Source: Deltaproteobacteria bacterium RBG_13_61_14
GTDB lineage: Bacteria; RBG-13-61-14
Direction: 5' to 3'
NCBI GenBank assembly: GCA_001797815.1
Contig: MGQK01000100.1
Coordinates: 1-6,489 of the forward strand
Length of the DNA stretch: 6,489 bases
A program made the translations under genes and the position numbers. The notes under the pieces are model-generated. The model worked only from the letters and a program-made list of their open reading frames with translations. It ran no database searches and was not told the origin of the DNA. Of this stretch, positions 6,224 to 6,489 are shown piece by piece (the stretch's first letter is position 1; every line of letters starts with the position of its first letter).

Positions 6224-6329
6224 CCATTTTATATTGACGGGTGTTGATGCCGTCGCGCGTCCGTAAGGGCACGGCATGCCGTGCCCCTACCCTACGATGC
6301 CACGAGCGGTATCTATCAATATAAAATGG
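6224..6329. repeat. 106-bp palindromic element with 14-bp terminal inverted repeats (MITE-like)
   Basis: CCATTTTATATTGA (6224-6237) and its exact complement (6316-6329) bound a 106-bp segment. At its centre, 6263-6290 is a palindrome with one mismatched pair; its inner 20 bases (6267-6286) are perfect and begin GGGCACGGCA. The A/T-rich ends and GC-rich core contrast with each other and with the surrounding coding sequence. The right end lies 8 bases after the stop of the partial gene, and the left end is about 115 bases upstream of the DUF1846 start. No clear target-site duplication is visible. It could be a non-autonomous mobile element, a dispersed REP-type repeat, or a structured 3' region of the upstream transcript. 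Confidence 0.65.
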
Positions 6330-6337
6330 ACGGAGCG

Positions 6338-6489
6338 CTAGCCCAGGATTTGATCCACCTCCTTGGCGTCGAGATCGCTCACCATCGGAATCCCGCTCAT
6401 TCGGGAAGCTTCCGGGGTCAGGGCGGCGATGTCGTCGCGGGAGATGTGTTGGAGCGCGAACTTGCGGGAGCCGCACATCAGTTGGCGCA
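6338..6489 (-). CDS. C-terminal end of an unrecognised protein (partial, cut by the right edge)
   Basis: This frame enters from the right edge and ends at TAG (6338-6340). It gives 49 visible residues, starting RQLMCGSRKFALQHISRDDI and ending DLDAKEVDQILG. Codon choice is GC-rich at third positions (CTG, GGC, TCC, CGC, AAG, TTC), like the confident genes here. The composition is that of a soluble protein with amphipathic helices, including an acidic C-terminal helix. I do not recognise the family. The real start is outside the window. An overlapping minus-strand frame through the same bases (6114-6476) reads as an Arg/Pro-rich, low-quality protein and crosses the palindromic element, which supports this frame instead. 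The gene ends 8 bases before that element. Confidence 0.7.
   Translation of the reverse strand, partial: RQLMCGSRKFALQHISRDDIAALTPEASRMSGIPMVSDLDAKEVDQILG

Noticed and set aside
4573-6237. 554-codon open frame on the plus strand opposite the DUF1846 gene
   Set aside because: It is a shadow of a confidently recognised gene, with unusual His/Asp/Val composition, no recognisable domain, and an end inside the palindromic element.
6114-6476. 120-codon minus-strand frame upstream of the DUF1846 gene
   Set aside because: It crosses the whole palindromic element and overlaps the better partial gene in another frame. It has an Arg/Pro-rich shadow composition and no good ribosome binding site.

Overview
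The window is moderately GC-rich bacterial chromosome. All five complete protein genes I can support, plus one gene cut by the right edge, lie on the minus strand. Third codon positions are GC-rich, which leaves long empty shadow frames on the plus strand. Shine-Dalgarno sites are clear, and one intergenic gap holds an inverted pair of REP-like hairpins built on a GTAGCCCACC core. From memory, such repeats are frequent in Acidobacteriota and similar environmental bacteria. No rRNA or other phylogenetic marker is present, so that assignment is only a suggestion. The lipoprotein points to a cell envelope in which lipidated proteins are exported.

Layout from right to left, in the direction of transcription: (1) the last 49 codons of an unrecognised gene (6338-6489); (2) a 106-bp palindromic element with 14-bp terminal inverted repeats (6224-6329); (3) a 504-residue DUF1846/UPF0371 protein (4594-6108), followed by a terminator-like hairpin; (4) a 347-bp intergenic region with a good sigma70-type promoter; (5) a two-gene unit of a GH35 beta-galactosidase-like enzyme (1958-4246) and a nitroreductase-family flavoprotein (1386-1949); (6) the inverted REP pair (1271-1359); (7) a single-domain GDT1/TMEM165-type membrane protein (916-1191) and a candidate terminator; (8) a 398-bp gap with a possible promoter; (9) a small Ala/Pro-rich lipoprotein with four cysteines in its mature domain (167-517); (10) a strong 15-bp hairpin (63-100) near the left edge.

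The genes look like ordinary metabolic and housekeeping-accessory functions: intracellular galactoside hydrolysis, a flavin reductase, divalent-cation or Mn export, and an uncharacterised conserved protein. They do not form an evident multi-gene system. I found no CRISPR array, transposase, phage, toxin-antitoxin or defence cassette, and no tRNA or rRNA. The most interesting material is the intergenic repeat elements, the tight coupling of the GH35 and nitroreductase genes, the long insertion in the GH35 catalytic domain, and the Cys-containing lipoprotein. None of these amounts to strong evidence for a new system.
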